Shown: positions 1-8,405 of the stretch, in pieces | Numbering within the stretch: position 1 is the stretch's first letter | How the letters are laid out: every line of letters begins with the position of its first letter | Translations under genes and position numbers: made by a program | Notes under the pieces: generated by a model | Seen by the model: only the letters and a program-made list of their open reading frames with translations | Told to the model about the DNA's origin: nothing | Databases searched by the model: none | NCBI RefSeq assembly: GCF_014297465.1 | Contig: NZ_JACORT010000009.1 | Coordinates: 62,001-126,000 of the forward strand | Origin: Ramlibacter cellulosilyticus | Lineage (GTDB): Bacteria; Pseudomonadota; Gammaproteobacteria; Burkholderiales; Burkholderiaceae_C | Length of the DNA: 64,000 nt | Direction of reading: 5' to 3'

Positions 1-512
1 AGGCGCGGGTGGTGCGTGCCACGCCGCGAGTGAAAGGAGAGGAGATCGCGCGGGCAGCCGTCGAGGCTGCGCGCGGCGGCCACGTGCTCGTTGGCGGCAC
101 GCCGCGGGACGTGGATGTCCCCGAAGGGCGGGTCCGCCTGGAGGTGCGGGGTCTGGAACAGGGCGCATCGGCGGGACGCATGCTCGTGTGGGTGGATGTC
201 TGGACGGAGGGTGCCTTCGTGCGGACCGTGCCGGTGAGCTTGCAGTCCGCGGCCGCGGCCACCGCTGCGACAGGCGAAAGAACGCTCCGCGACGACGCGC
301 TGCTCGCGACGGGCGACGCCGGGCCGCTCGCCGTGGCACGCGGCGAGTGGGCGTCGCTGCGCTCCGTCGAAGGCAGCATCACGCTGGAAAGCCGGGTCGA
401 GGTCTTGCAGGACGGCCGCCCGGGGCAGCGCATCCGCGTGCGGCCGCAGGGCGCGTCCGGGCCCATGTTCGCGCGGGTGCTCGGTCCGGGCCGCGTGGAG
501 CTCGCACCATGA
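1..512 (+). CDS. flgA: FlgA, flagellar P-ring assembly chaperone (5' end outside window)
   Basis: FlgA is the periplasmic chaperone that helps FlgI polymerise into the flagellar P ring. The visible part has no signal peptide, and the frame stays open to the window edge, so the true start lies upstream; the GTG at 9 is only the first start codon in view. The C-terminal part has the SAF-type FlgA pattern, with a short 'GQRIRVRPQ' strand followed by a closing beta segment rich in G and V (residues about 135-167 of the visible frame). Its stop overlaps the flgH start by four bases. Placement directly before flgH and flgI, the L- and P-ring genes, supports the call. Confidence 0.8.
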   Translation, partial: ARVVRATPRVKGEEIARAAVEAARGGHVLVGGTPRDVDVPEGRVRLEVRGLEQGASAGRMLVWVDVWTEGAFVRTVPVSLQSAAAATAATGERTLRDDALLATGDAGPLAVARGEWASLRSVEGSITLESRVEVLQDGRPGQRIRVRPQGASGPMFARVLGPGRVELAP

Positions 513-1081
513 GCCGCGCACTCCGCACCCTGCTGCTCGCGCTGGTGTGCGCGGGCGGTGCACAGGCCCAGAGCCTGTTCCAGGAGGACGCCTGGAGGGG
601 CTTCACCGCGGACAACAAGGCGTACCGCCCGGGCGACGTCCTCACCGTGCAGGTGTTCGAGAACTCCAGCGCGTCCAGCAGCGCCGACACGGGCACGCGC
701 CGCGCCAACCACATGGCGGCGGAGCTCGCGCACGGCAGCAACAAGGTGGCGCAGACGAACCTCGTCGTCGCGGGCGATTTCGACGGCGGCGGGCGCACGC
801 AGCGCGCGAGCCGCCTGCTGGCGACGCTGACGGTCACCGTGCAGGAGGTGCTCCCCGGCGGGCAGCTGCGCGTCGCCGGCGCGCAGTCCGTCACCGTGAA
901 CGAGGAGCTGCAGCGCGTCACGCTGGAGGGCGTGGTGCGTCCCTCGGACATCAGCGACGGCAACGTGGTGCAGTCCACGCGGATCGCGCAGGCCCGCATC
1001 ACCTATGTCGGCGAGGGCGACCTCACCGAGCGCAACCGGCGCGCGTGGTGGCGCAGGCTGCTCGACGCGGTGGGGTTCTGA
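509..1081 (+). CDS. flgH: FlgH, flagellar L-ring protein
   Basis: FlgH forms the outer-membrane L ring, the bushing around the flagellar rod. The 190-residue product has an N-terminal signal sequence ending near 'GGAQAQS'. It keeps the family pattern: a 'YRPGDVLTVQVFENSSASSS' segment near residue 45, then a beta-rich core with 'RITYVGEGDL' near the end. A lipobox cysteine at the cleavage site, common in FlgH, is not evident; the only nearby cysteine lies inside the hydrophobic segment. The start is the ATG at 509, which overlaps the flgA stop; the same frame runs open further upstream, but that part is in flgA coding sequence. flgI follows after one base. Confidence 0.9.
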   Translation: MSRALRTLLLALVCAGGAQAQSLFQEDAWRGFTADNKAYRPGDVLTVQVFENSSASSSADTGTRRANHMAAELAHGSNKVAQTNLVVAGDFDGGGRTQRASRLLATLTVTVQEVLPGGQLRVAGAQSVTVNEELQRVTLEGVVRPSDISDGNVVQSTRIAQARITYVGEGDLTERNRRAWWRRLLDAVGF

Positions 1082-1082
1082 G

Positions 1083-2195
1083 ATGCGTGCGCTCGCCCTC
1101 CTCCTTTGCCTCCTCTCCTGCGCCGCACCCGGGCTCGCGAGGGAGGCGCCCCTGCGCGTCAAGGAGATCGGCAAGGTGCAGGGCTGGCGCGAGAACGTCC
1201 TCGTGGGCACCGGCATCGTCACGGGACTCGCGGGGACGGGCGATTCGCCCGGCAACCGCGCGACGCGGCAGGCCGTGTCCAACGTGCTAGCGCAGTTCAA
1301 CCTGGGTGTCGCGCCGGAGCAGGTCAACAGCCGCAACGTCGCCGTCGTCATGGTCAGCGCCGCACTTCCGGCGACGGCGCGCGAAGGCGACACGCTGGAC
1401 GTGACCGTGAGCTCCAGCGGCGATGCCCGCAGCCTGCTGGGCGGCACGCTGCTGCTGACGGCGCTGCGAGCGCCCAACGGCAAGGTGTTCGCACTCGCGC
1501 AAGGGCCCTTGTCCATCGGCGGCCACCGGTACGACGCCAACGGCAACGTCGTGCAGAAGAACCATCCCACGGCAGGCGCGATCCCGAACGGCGCGACGGT
1601 GGAAGTCGGGATGGCAGCCTGGCAGCCGGGCGCGCGCGACCAGGTCACCTTCGTCCTGAACGAAGCGGACTACACCACGGCGGCGCGGGTGGCCGCTGCC
1701 ATCAACGCGCAATTCGGCGGCGGGATCGCCCACGCCCGCGATGCCTCCGGCATCGAGATCGCCGTGCCACCCGCGCTGCGGCAGGACCTGGTGGGCTTCC
1801 TCGCGCGGGTGGAGAACGTCGCCGTCGATCCCGACCACCGGCCGCGGGTTGTCATCAACGAACGCACGGGCACCGTCGTCTCCGGCGGCGACGTGCGCAT
1901 CGCGCGCGTGGCCATCTCGCACGGCGACCTGAAGATCTCCATCGCCACCCAGAACAGCGTGTCCCAGCCGGCGTACCTCGGGTACGCGGGCCCGGGCGTT
2001 TCCACCGCCGTGGTGCGGAACTCGCAGGTCGACGTCGAGGAGCCGACGGGCGTCGGCTACCTCGCGGGCTCCGGGACGGTCGCGGACCTGGTGCAGTCGC
2101 TCGCGCGCATGCGCACGAGCACGCGCGACATCATTTCCATCCTGCGCGCGATCAAGGCCGCCGGCGCCTTGCACGCGGAGCTGGTGGTGCAGTGA
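1083..2195 (+). CDS. flgI: FlgI, flagellar P-ring protein
   Basis: FlgI forms the periplasmic P ring surrounding the rod. The product is 370 residues, the usual length, with a signal peptide of about 20 residues. Family landmarks are 'VQGWRENVLVGTGIVTGL' near residue 35, the 'NSRNVAVVMVSA' segment, and a C-terminal 'LAGSGTVADLVQSL' with a final helix and 'HAELVVQ'. The ATG at 1083 lies one base after the flgH stop and begins a clear signal sequence, so it is preferred over the longer open frame from 1005. The flgA-flgH-flgI order places the ring genes ahead of the rod genes, unlike the common flgBCDEFGHIJ arrangement. Confidence 0.95.
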   Translation: MRALALLLCLLSCAAPGLAREAPLRVKEIGKVQGWRENVLVGTGIVTGLAGTGDSPGNRATRQAVSNVLAQFNLGVAPEQVNSRNVAVVMVSAALPATAREGDTLDVTVSSSGDARSLLGGTLLLTALRAPNGKVFALAQGPLSIGGHRYDANGNVVQKNHPTAGAIPNGATVEVGMAAWQPGARDQVTFVLNEADYTTAARVAAAINAQFGGGIAHARDASGIEIAVPPALRQDLVGFLARVENVAVDPDHRPRVVINERTGTVVSGGDVRIARVAISHGDLKISIATQNSVSQPAYLGYAGPGVSTAVVRNSQVDVEEPTGVGYLAGSGTVADLVQSLARMRTSTRDIISILRAIKAAGALHAELVVQ

Positions 2196-2205
2196 GGAGG
2201 AGGCC

Positions 2206-2583
2206 ATGCCCGCGCCCATCGAATCCATGACCACCGCGGCACTGTCGGCCGCACTGGACGCCGCCACGCGCACGCACGCGCTCGTCTCGGCGAACGTCGC
2301 GAACGCGGGCACGGAGCGATACCAACTGCTGCGATCCTCCTTCCATGCCCATCTCGAGGAAGCGCGCGCCGCACTCGCGGACCGCACCTTCCTCGATGCG
2401 CGCGGCCTGGCGTCGCTGCGCGGCGCAGCGGCGGCCGCACCCGAGGCGCTCGAAGGGCCGGTGCAGGTCGACGCGGAAATGACGGAGCTGGCGCGCAACG
2501 CCGTGCAGTTCCAGGTGCTCGTGCAGGGCCTGTCGCGGCACCTGTCCATGCTGGCGCTGGCCGCCGGCGACGGGAGGAAGTAG
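2206..2583 (+). CDS. flgB: FlgB, flagellar proximal rod protein
   Basis: FlgB is a proximal rod subunit exported by the flagellar type III apparatus. The 125-residue protein has the N-terminal rod-type pattern, 'SANVANAGTERYQ' near residue 28, matching the ANxxANxxTxGY consensus of axial proteins. The C-terminal helix contains 'MTELARNAVQFQVLVQGLSR', typical of FlgB. No signal peptide is present, as expected. A good ribosome-binding site (GAGGAGG at 2197-2203) precedes the ATG. flgC follows after two bases. Confidence 0.9.
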   Translation: MPAPIESMTTAALSAALDAATRTHALVSANVANAGTERYQLLRSSFHAHLEEARAALADRTFLDARGLASLRGAAAAAPEALEGPVQVDAEMTELARNAVQFQVLVQGLSRHLSMLALAAGDGRK

Positions 2584-2585
2584 CC

Positions 2586-3011
2586 GTGGATTACCAGCAG
2601 GCCTTCGCGATCAGTGCGGCGGGCATGCGCGTCGAGCGGACGCGCGTCGAAATCGCTTCGCTCAACCTCGCCAACGCGAACACCGTCTCATCGCCAGTGG
2701 CGGTTGGCTTCCAACCGCTGCGGGTGCTGGCGACGGCCGGCGGCACCTTCGCGAATCTCGTTGCAGGTGACGTGGCGGCGTCGCTGCCCCTCGCGAGCGT
2801 CGAGCCCAGTCCGGTGCGGCCGCGGCTGGTGCTCGATCCCGGGCACCCGCTCGCCGACGAGCGCGGCTTCGTCGCCTACCCCGGCGTCGATCCCGCCGCG
2901 GAAATGGTCACCCTGATGGCCGCTGCGCGTGCCTACGAAGCCAACGTCGCGGCCCTGGGCACCGCCCGCGCGCTGGCCCTGAAGACGCTGGAGATCGGGA
3001 GGACGCCATGA
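2586..3011 (+). CDS. flgC: FlgC, flagellar proximal rod protein
   Basis: FlgC is a proximal rod subunit working with FlgB, FlgF and FliE. The 141-residue product has the N-terminal axial motif 'ISAAGMRVERTRVEIASLNL' and 'ANANT' near residues 28-32. Its C-terminal helix, 'AAEMVTLMAAARAYEANVAA' followed by 'ALKTLEIG', is diagnostic for FlgC. Translation begins at a GTG two bases after the flgB stop. The stop overlaps the fliE ATG by four bases, so translation of the three genes is probably coupled. Confidence 0.93.
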   Translation: MDYQQAFAISAAGMRVERTRVEIASLNLANANTVSSPVAVGFQPLRVLATAGGTFANLVAGDVAASLPLASVEPSPVRPRLVLDPGHPLADERGFVAYPGVDPAAEMVTLMAAARAYEANVAALGTARALALKTLEIGRTP

Positions 3012-3307
3012 ACGTGCAGGCGATCGCCGGCCTCGGGGCGCATGACGAAGTCGCGCCGCCCGCCACGGGCGTGGCAACGCCCATGGGGCCGGCGTTCGCA
3101 CAGCAGGTGGCGCGCGGGCTGCAGGAAGTGAACGAAGGCCTGCTCGCCAGCCAGGCGGACCTGCAGCGGCTGGCGGCCGGCGAGGCGGCGAGCCTCCACG
3201 AAGTGATGGTCCGCCTGGAGGAGAGCCGCATGTCCCTGCAACTCCTGCTGCAGGTCCGCAATCGCGTCCTGGAGGCTTACCAGGACGTCATGCGCATGCA
3301 GGTCTGA
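3008..3307 (+). CDS. fliE: FliE, MS-ring/rod junction protein
   Basis: FliE joins the MS ring to the proximal rod and is one of the first exported substrates. The 99-residue protein matches the usual FliE size. Its conserved half is the C-terminal 60 residues, including 'LHEVMVRLEESRMSLQLLLQ' and the ending 'NRVLEAYQDVMRMQV'. No signal peptide is present, consistent with type III export. The gene starts inside the end of flgC and is followed 15 bases later by fliF with its own ribosome-binding site. Confidence 0.93.
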   Translation: MNVQAIAGLGAHDEVAPPATGVATPMGPAFAQQVARGLQEVNEGLLASQADLQRLAAGEAASLHEVMVRLEESRMSLQLLLQVRNRVLEAYQDVMRMQV

Positions 3308-3322
3308 GGCACGGAGGACGCG

Positions 3323-4750
3323 ATGCATACCTGGTGGCCCGCGCTGCCCCCGCGATCGCGCGCGCTCGTTGCGGGTGCGCTCGCGCTGTTCCTGGTCCTG
3401 CTCGCCGCCTCCGGCTGGTGGGCGCTGCGCAGCGACCCGGCGGTGTTGTTCACCGACTTGCGGCCTCAGGATGCCGCTGCGTTCGGCACCGAGCTGGAGA
3501 AACTGAAAGTGCCGTACACCGTCGCGGACGGCGGCACCACGCTGCTCGTCGACCGCTCGCAGGTGCACGCGGTGCGGCTCAAGCTCATGGGACGCGAGCT
3601 TCCGCTGCACGGCACGGTGGGCCTCGAGCTGTTCAACAGCACGGATTTCGGGATGACCGAGTTCGCGCAGAAGGTGAACTTCCAGCGCGCGCTGCAGGGC
3701 GAACTCACGCGCACCATCCTGTCCTTCGCGGAGATCCGCGACGCACGCGTCCATCTCGTGCTGCCGGAGCAGGGGCTGTTCCGGCAGAACGTCGCGCGTG
3801 CCAAGGCGGCCGTGACCCTGGCCGTGCGCGGCGGGCACGCGCTCCGCGCGGAGCAGGTGTCGGGCATCCAGAGGCTGGTGGCCGCCGCGGTGCCGGGCCT
3901 CGCGCCGCACGAGGTCACCATCGTCGACACGCAAGGGGTGCCGCTCAGCCGCCCGCCGGAGGGAGACGGGGATGCCGGCAGCGCGGGCACGCGGCTCGAC
4001 CTGAAGCGCGAGACGGAAAGCTACCTCGCCCGCAAGGCGGGTGCCGTCCTGGACCAGGCCCTCGGTCCGGGCCAAGCGCTGGCGAGCGTGGACGTGAGCC
4101 TCAACATGGACCAGGTCCGCGTGACGACGGAAGACGTGCTCCCTGCGGGCGACGGGAAAGGCGCCGGCGCGACGGGCGTGCTGGTGCGGGAACGCGAGTC
4201 CGCCCGCGACAACGCTGGCGCGGACCCGCGCGGCACCGAAGCGCGGTCGCTGCGCGGCAGCAGCATGCAGCGCGACGTCGAGTACCAGGCGGGCCGCCGC
4301 GTCGAACAGGTCGTCAGCCAGCCCGGCGCCATCCGGCGCCTGCACGTCGTGGCCGTCGTGCGCGACAAGCTGGAGCCGCAGACGCAGGAGCACCTGCAGC
4401 GCGTCCTCGCGGCGGCGGTGGGGGCCTTGCCGGAGCGGGGAGACGTCGTGGTGGTGCAAGGGATGCGCGCGGCGCCGGCCGTGGAGGTGCCGCAGGTCGT
4501 GCCCACGCCTGCGGCCCCGGCATTGCCGCGGTCGACGCCTGGCGATCCGGGCTGGCCGCTGGCGGGGGTCCTGCTCGTCGTGCTGGGGGTGATCGCGGTG
4601 CTGCTCCTGCGGCGCGCCGCGCGCATGGCGCGAGTACAGCCCCTCACCGAGCCGCAGCGGCGCGCCGCGCTGCAGCGCCTGCAGGTCTGGATGCACGAGG
4701 CCGAGCCTGCCGCGGCAGCGATGGCGCGGCCCCCCGGGGAGGTGCAATGA
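3323..4750 (+). CDS. fliF: FliF, flagellar MS-ring protein
   Basis: FliF builds the inner-membrane MS ring that seats the export gate and the C ring. The 475-residue product is shorter than many FliF proteins (about 550). It has an N-terminal transmembrane helix at about residues 13-36, a YscJ/FliF ring-building region with 'VNFQRALQGELTRTILSFAE' near residue 115, a long variable periplasmic loop, and a C-terminal transmembrane helix at about 410-430. The cytoplasmic tail of about 45 residues, where FliG normally docks, is only partly like the family ('LQVWMHEAEPAAAAM'). GGAGG at 3313-3317 precedes the ATG. The stop overlaps the next gene by four bases. Confidence 0.93.
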   Translation: MHTWWPALPPRSRALVAGALALFLVLLAASGWWALRSDPAVLFTDLRPQDAAAFGTELEKLKVPYTVADGGTTLLVDRSQVHAVRLKLMGRELPLHGTVGLELFNSTDFGMTEFAQKVNFQRALQGELTRTILSFAEIRDARVHLVLPEQGLFRQNVARAKAAVTLAVRGGHALRAEQVSGIQRLVAAAVPGLAPHEVTIVDTQGVPLSRPPEGDGDAGSAGTRLDLKRETESYLARKAGAVLDQALGPGQALASVDVSLNMDQVRVTTEDVLPAGDGKGAGATGVLVRERESARDNAGADPRGTEARSLRGSSMQRDVEYQAGRRVEQVVSQPGAIRRLHVVAVVRDKLEPQTQEHLQRVLAAAVGALPERGDVVVVQGMRAAPAVEVPQVVPTPAAPALPRSTPGDPGWPLAGVLLVVLGVIAVLLLRRAARMARVQPLTEPQRRAALQRLQVWMHEAEPAAAAMARPPGEVQ

Positions 4751-5292
4751 CACCGGTCGATATCGCGATGGACCCGCTGCGTACAGCGGCGATGACCTTG
4801 CATGCCTTGCCAGCGCGGGATCGGGAATGGTTGCTTGCGCGCCTCGTGGAGCGGCAGCGGCACCTGCTGCGCCCCTTGCTGCAGGAGCTGCAGGACCTGG
4901 GCATTCCCGGCGATCCGGGCCTGCTGCAGGCCTTGCAGCAGCAGGACGCGCAGGCGGCCACGCCGGAGGCGGCGTGGCCGGAAACACTGGGCGCGGCGGA
5001 GCTCGCGCGGCTGGTCGAGGTGCTCGCACAGGAGCCGCCCGGCCTCACGCGGTCGCTGCTCGCGATGCGCGCATGGAACTGGGCGCCGCAACTGCTCGCG
5101 GCCATCGGTGCAGACCGCCGCAGGCAGGTGCAGGAAATTCCTCTTCGTGCACCGGCGCCCGCGTTGCAGGCGGCCATCCTGCAGGCCCTGAAGGCGCGTT
5201 GCGAAAGCGCTCCGTCCCCCGTCGCCCGCAACGCGCCGAATCGCTGGCAGCGCGCCCGCTCCAGGCTGCTGCGGTGGGGAGGCCGGACATGA
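4747..5292 (+). CDS. Short protein in the fliG position (divergent FliG or SctK-like)
   Basis: The gene sits exactly where fliG is expected, between fliF and fliH, with 4-base overlaps on both sides. The product is only 181 residues, whereas FliG is about 330. I see helical, leucine-rich sequence such as 'MTLHALPARDREWLLARLVE' near residue 16 but cannot find the charged torque-generating C-terminal domain of FliG. The last 35 residues are basic and look disordered. It may be a reduced FliG keeping one ARM-like region for binding FliF. Alternatively it may be a protein analogous to SctK, which occupies the same slot between sctJ and sctL in virulence type III clusters. Frame and coupling are intact, so it does not look like a pseudogene. 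Confidence 0.6.
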   Translation: MTPVDIAMDPLRTAAMTLHALPARDREWLLARLVERQRHLLRPLLQELQDLGIPGDPGLLQALQQQDAQAATPEAAWPETLGAAELARLVEVLAQEPPGLTRSLLAMRAWNWAPQLLAAIGADRRRQVQEIPLRAPAPALQAAILQALKARCESAPSPVARNAPNRWQRARSRLLRWGGRT

Positions 5293-5978
5293 ACGCGCTC
5301 GCGGCAGACATCCTCCGCGGCATGGAAGTGGAACGCCAACCGCTGCGCGTCGGCCGGGCGCGCACGTCGCCCGCGACGGCGCAGCCCGTTCCCGCGGCGC
5401 CTGTCCCCGTGCCGCTCGATCCGGAGGCCATCGAGGAACTGCGGCGAGAGGCGCAGCACGCCGGCTACGAGGAAGGACGGCGCCAGGGCCTCGGTGCGGC
5501 CGCCACGGAACGCGCGGCGGCGGTGGAGCGCGCGGTATCGGAAGCACTCGCGCCCCTGCGCAAGCAGCAGGAGCAACTCACCTCGCTCGTGGAAGGCCTC
5601 TCCACGGCGATGCACGACTGCCTGCGCGCCGCGGAGGACGACATGGTGGCCCTGTGCTTCGACGCCGTGTGCCGCATGGTGGGTGAAGCTGCGCCACAGC
5701 CGGAGGCGGTGCGGTCGGAGCTACGCGCGCGGGCCGTGCGTGCTGCAAGCGACGGCGGCGCGGAAATCCACGTGCACCCGCAGGACCTCGAACTCCTGGA
5801 GCCGCAGCCGGAGCGCGGACCCGTCCGGTACGTGGCGGACCCGCAGGTCGCCCTCGGGGGCTGCATCGTGCGCCAGGCCGGCGGCGGGCTCGACGCGCGC
5901 CTGGAAACGATGCTCGCAACGTTCAAGGCCGTCCTGCTGTCCGCGCGCGCCAGGCGCGTGGGGGAGGCGCAGTCGTGA
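5289..5978 (+). CDS. fliH: FliH, regulator of the flagellar export ATPase
   Basis: FliH dimers bind and restrain the ATPase FliI and tether it to the C ring. The 229-residue protein has a proline/alanine-rich N-terminal segment to about residue 45. Next comes 'EAQHAGYEEGRRQG' near 55-68, the glycine-spaced helical element typical of FliH/SctL. A C-terminal domain from about 105 resembles the HrpE/FliH fold. The ATG at 5289 overlaps the stop of the preceding gene, and the stop overlaps the GTG start of fliI, which is the normal fliH-fliI coupling. Confidence 0.85.
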   Translation: MNALAADILRGMEVERQPLRVGRARTSPATAQPVPAAPVPVPLDPEAIEELRREAQHAGYEEGRRQGLGAAATERAAAVERAVSEALAPLRKQQEQLTSLVEGLSTAMHDCLRAAEDDMVALCFDAVCRMVGEAAPQPEAVRSELRARAVRAASDGGAEIHVHPQDLELLEPQPERGPVRYVADPQVALGGCIVRQAGGGLDARLETMLATFKAVLLSARARRVGEAQS

Positions 5979-7300
5979 GCGCGATGGCTGCCTATCGCCG
6001 CCAGCTTGCCGCGAGCGAGCTGACCCGCCGCATGGGCTGGGTACGCCGCGTCCAGGGCCTCGCGATCGAAGCCGAGGGCCCGGAGGTCGAACTCGGGTCC
6101 ATGTGCCACGTCCATCCGGCCTCCGCGGCGGGCAGCCCGGTGCTCGCCGAAGTCGTGGGGATCGAGGCGCGGCGCGTGGTGCTGATGCCGTTCGGGGCGC
6201 TGCAAGGAATAGCCGCCGGCTCGCACGTGCTGGCGGTGGAGGCGGCCGCGGAAATCGCGGTGGGTCCCGACATCCTCGGGCGCGTGGTCGATGCTTTCGG
6301 TGCGCCGCTGGACGGACACGCGCCACCCGCCTGCAACGGCACCTGGCCGCTGGCGGGCCGGACGCCCAGTCCCATGCAGCGACCGCGCATCCGTCGCGTG
6401 CTGGAGACCGGCGTGCGGGCGATCGACGCGCTGCTGACGCTGGGCGAAGGCCAGCGTGCCGGCATCTTCGCCGGCAGCGGCGTCGGCAAGAGCAGCCTGC
6501 TCGGAATGGTGACCCGCCATGCGCGGGTGGACGTGAACGTGATCGCGATGATCGGCGAGCGCGGGCGCGAGGTGCGCGAGTTCGTGGAGGAGCAGCTCGG
6601 GACGGAGGGCCTCCGGCGCTCCGTCGTCGTCGCGGCCACCGCGGACCAGCCGGCGCTGTGCCGGATCCGCGCCGCGCACGTGGCGCTCGCCATCGCCGAG
6701 TGGTTCCGGGACCAGGGGCGCAGCGTGTTGCTGACCATGGACTCCGTGACCCGCCTCGCCATGGCGCGCCGGGAGGTCGGGCTGGCGGCCGGCGAGCCGG
6801 CCACGGCGCGCGGCTACACGCCGTCCGTGTTCGCGGAGCTGCCGCGCTTGTGCGAGCGCTGCGGCACGGCGCCTTCGGGCGGCTCGATCACGGCCTTGAT
6901 GGCGGTGCTGGTGGAGGGCGACGACTTCAACGAACCGATCGCCGACGCGATGCGCGCCGTCCTCGACGGGCACGTCGTGCTGTCGCGGTCGCTCGCGCAG
7001 CAGGGCCACTTCCCGGCCATCGACATACTGCAGAGTGCGAGCCGCGTCATGGGCGACCTCGCCGGCGAAGAGGAGCGATCGCTCGCCGCTTCGGCGGTCC
7101 GCCACCTCGCCGCGCTGGAGAGGGGGCGTCCACTCGTGGAACTCGGCGCCTACGCCGGGGGGTCCAACCCGGCGCTGGACGCTGCACTTGCCGTCGAGGG
7201 CAAGCTTTTTGCCTGGCTGCGCCAGGATGCCGGCGGTTGCAGCCGGGCGGATGCCTTGCGGCAACTGCGCGATGCGTTGCAGACCCGGGGGGCGGCATGA
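5975..7300 (+). CDS. fliI: FliI, flagellum-specific export ATPase
   Basis: FliI is the hexameric ATPase that unfolds and delivers substrates to the flagellar export gate. The 441-residue product carries Walker A 'GSGVGKS' at residues 167-173 and the 'IGERGREVREF' segment typical of F1-type and type III ATPases near residue 190. A Walker B-like 'VLLTMDSVTRLAMARREVGL' follows near 245-265. Length and order match the family. The start is a GTG overlapping the fliH stop. It is the best-conserved protein of the cluster and anchors the whole operon as a flagellar-type secretion system. Confidence 0.97.
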   Translation: MSAMAAYRRQLAASELTRRMGWVRRVQGLAIEAEGPEVELGSMCHVHPASAAGSPVLAEVVGIEARRVVLMPFGALQGIAAGSHVLAVEAAAEIAVGPDILGRVVDAFGAPLDGHAPPACNGTWPLAGRTPSPMQRPRIRRVLETGVRAIDALLTLGEGQRAGIFAGSGVGKSSLLGMVTRHARVDVNVIAMIGERGREVREFVEEQLGTEGLRRSVVVAATADQPALCRIRAAHVALAIAEWFRDQGRSVLLTMDSVTRLAMARREVGLAAGEPATARGYTPSVFAELPRLCERCGTAPSGGSITALMAVLVEGDDFNEPIADAMRAVLDGHVVLSRSLAQQGHFPAIDILQSASRVMGDLAGEEERSLAASAVRHLAALERGRPLVELGAYAGGSNPALDAALAVEGKLFAWLRQDAGGCSRADALRQLRDALQTRGAA

Positions 7301-7800
7301 GGCACACGAACGCTCCCGGAGCCGACGTGCGCGGGTTCGCATGGCCTCTCTCGGCCGTGGAGCGGCAGAGGGAACACCAGGTCGATGTTGCCCGCACGCA
7401 CATGGGCGTGACCGAACGCGAACGCCAGGCACGCGAAGACGAGCTGCGCGTGGTCCGCGCCCGTTGCGACGAAGGCATGCGCCACCTCGTCGCCGCACCT
7501 GGCGCGCGCCTGGATCCTGCGGTGCGCGCGCACGTGCTCGGCCACGTGCAGCGTTCGCTGCAGCGGCAGCGCGAGTGCGAGGAACAGGCGCGGGCGATCG
7601 AGGCGAGAGTGGAAAGCGCGCGGCGGGCCTGCGTGGAAGCGCAGCAGCGGCTGGACGCGGCGCGCAAGCTGCGCGAATCCGCGCTGGCGCGCTACCTGCG
7701 GGAGCAGGCGCGGCGCGAGGCGCGGTTGGCCGACCTGGCCTGGCTCGTGCGCCATGCCGTCACTTCGTCCCGCTCCCCAGCGGCGGAGACCGCGCCATGA
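7297..7800 (+). CDS. fliJ: FliJ-like export chaperone/stalk protein
   Basis: FliJ is a coiled-coil protein that inserts into the FliI hexamer like the gamma subunit of F1. The 167-residue product is almost entirely charged helix, for example 'RQARE' and 'QRQRECEEQARAIEARVESA', and begins with the family-like 'FAWPLSAVERQREHQVDVAR' near residue 14. Sequence conservation in FliJ is low, so position after fliI and the coiled-coil character carry the call. Both ends overlap neighbours by four bases. Confidence 0.75.
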   Translation: MRHTNAPGADVRGFAWPLSAVERQREHQVDVARTHMGVTERERQAREDELRVVRARCDEGMRHLVAAPGARLDPAVRAHVLGHVQRSLQRQRECEEQARAIEARVESARRACVEAQQRLDAARKLRESALARYLREQARREARLADLAWLVRHAVTSSRSPAAETAP

Positions 7801-8405
7801 ACGCAGTGCCCCAGAACACGCTGCCGCTCGCGACGACATCGGCGCTCACGCCATCGCGCCCCGCGTCCGCGGGGTCCGCCGCGGGCTGGCGCAAGACGCT
7901 CGAGGATGCGGGCCTGGCAGGCAGGCAGGAAGGTGCCGCGCAGACGGAGCAGCGTGCACCGCACGGCGTGAGCGGGTCCGTCCTGCACGCGCGTGCGGGC
8001 GCACGCACTGCGGCCGTCCTCGCGATGCACGCGCGTGGGACGCTGCCGGCGTTCTCGCAGTACGGCGAGGCCGGCGCAGCACCGCAGGTTCCCCCCGCCG
8101 TACCGCAGGGCGCGCCCAACACGGCACCGCGGGAGTGCGACCGCCCGCAACCTCCGGAGCGCACCGCTCCGCCCGTCACGCCGCGCCGCCTCGTGCAACC
8201 CGCGTCCATCCACGTGCACGTCGAACACCATGCCGATGGCATCGCCGTGTGGCTTGGCGTGCCCGCAGCGGCGAATGCCATCAGCGCCACGGCCATGGTG
8301 GCCGCGCTGCGCGAGGCCGCGCCGCCTGGCCTGAAGCTCGCGCGCCTGACCTGCAACGGGCGCAGCGTCTACGAACGTCCCGAACCTTTCCAGGAGAGCC
8401 CATGA
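7797..8405 (+). CDS. FliK-position protein, possible hook-length control protein
   Basis: The 202-residue product lies between fliJ and flgD, the usual place of fliK, which measures hook length and switches substrate specificity. The first 140 residues are alanine-, proline- and glycine-rich and low in complexity, as in FliK. The C-terminal 60 residues form a compact alpha/beta segment ('IHVHVEHHADGIAVWLGVPA'), but I cannot identify the standard Flg_hook domain. FliK proteins are usually about 400 residues, so this would be a short form. The assignment rests mostly on context. Confidence 0.45.
   Translation: MNAVPQNTLPLATTSALTPSRPASAGSAAGWRKTLEDAGLAGRQEGAAQTEQRAPHGVSGSVLHARAGARTAAVLAMHARGTLPAFSQYGEAGAAPQVPPAVPQGAPNTAPRECDRPQPPERTAPPVTPRRLVQPASIHVHVEHHADGIAVWLGVPAAANAISATAMVAALREAAPPGLKLARLTCNGRSVYERPEPFQESP

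Noticed and set aside
9..512. GTG at 9 as the true start of flgA
   Set aside because: The frame is open to the window edge and no signal peptide is present, so the start must lie upstream.
4747..5292. Reading the short fliG-position gene as a truncated pseudogene
   Set aside because: The frame is intact with 4-base overlaps at both ends and no fliG remnant remains beside it, so a short functional protein is more likely.
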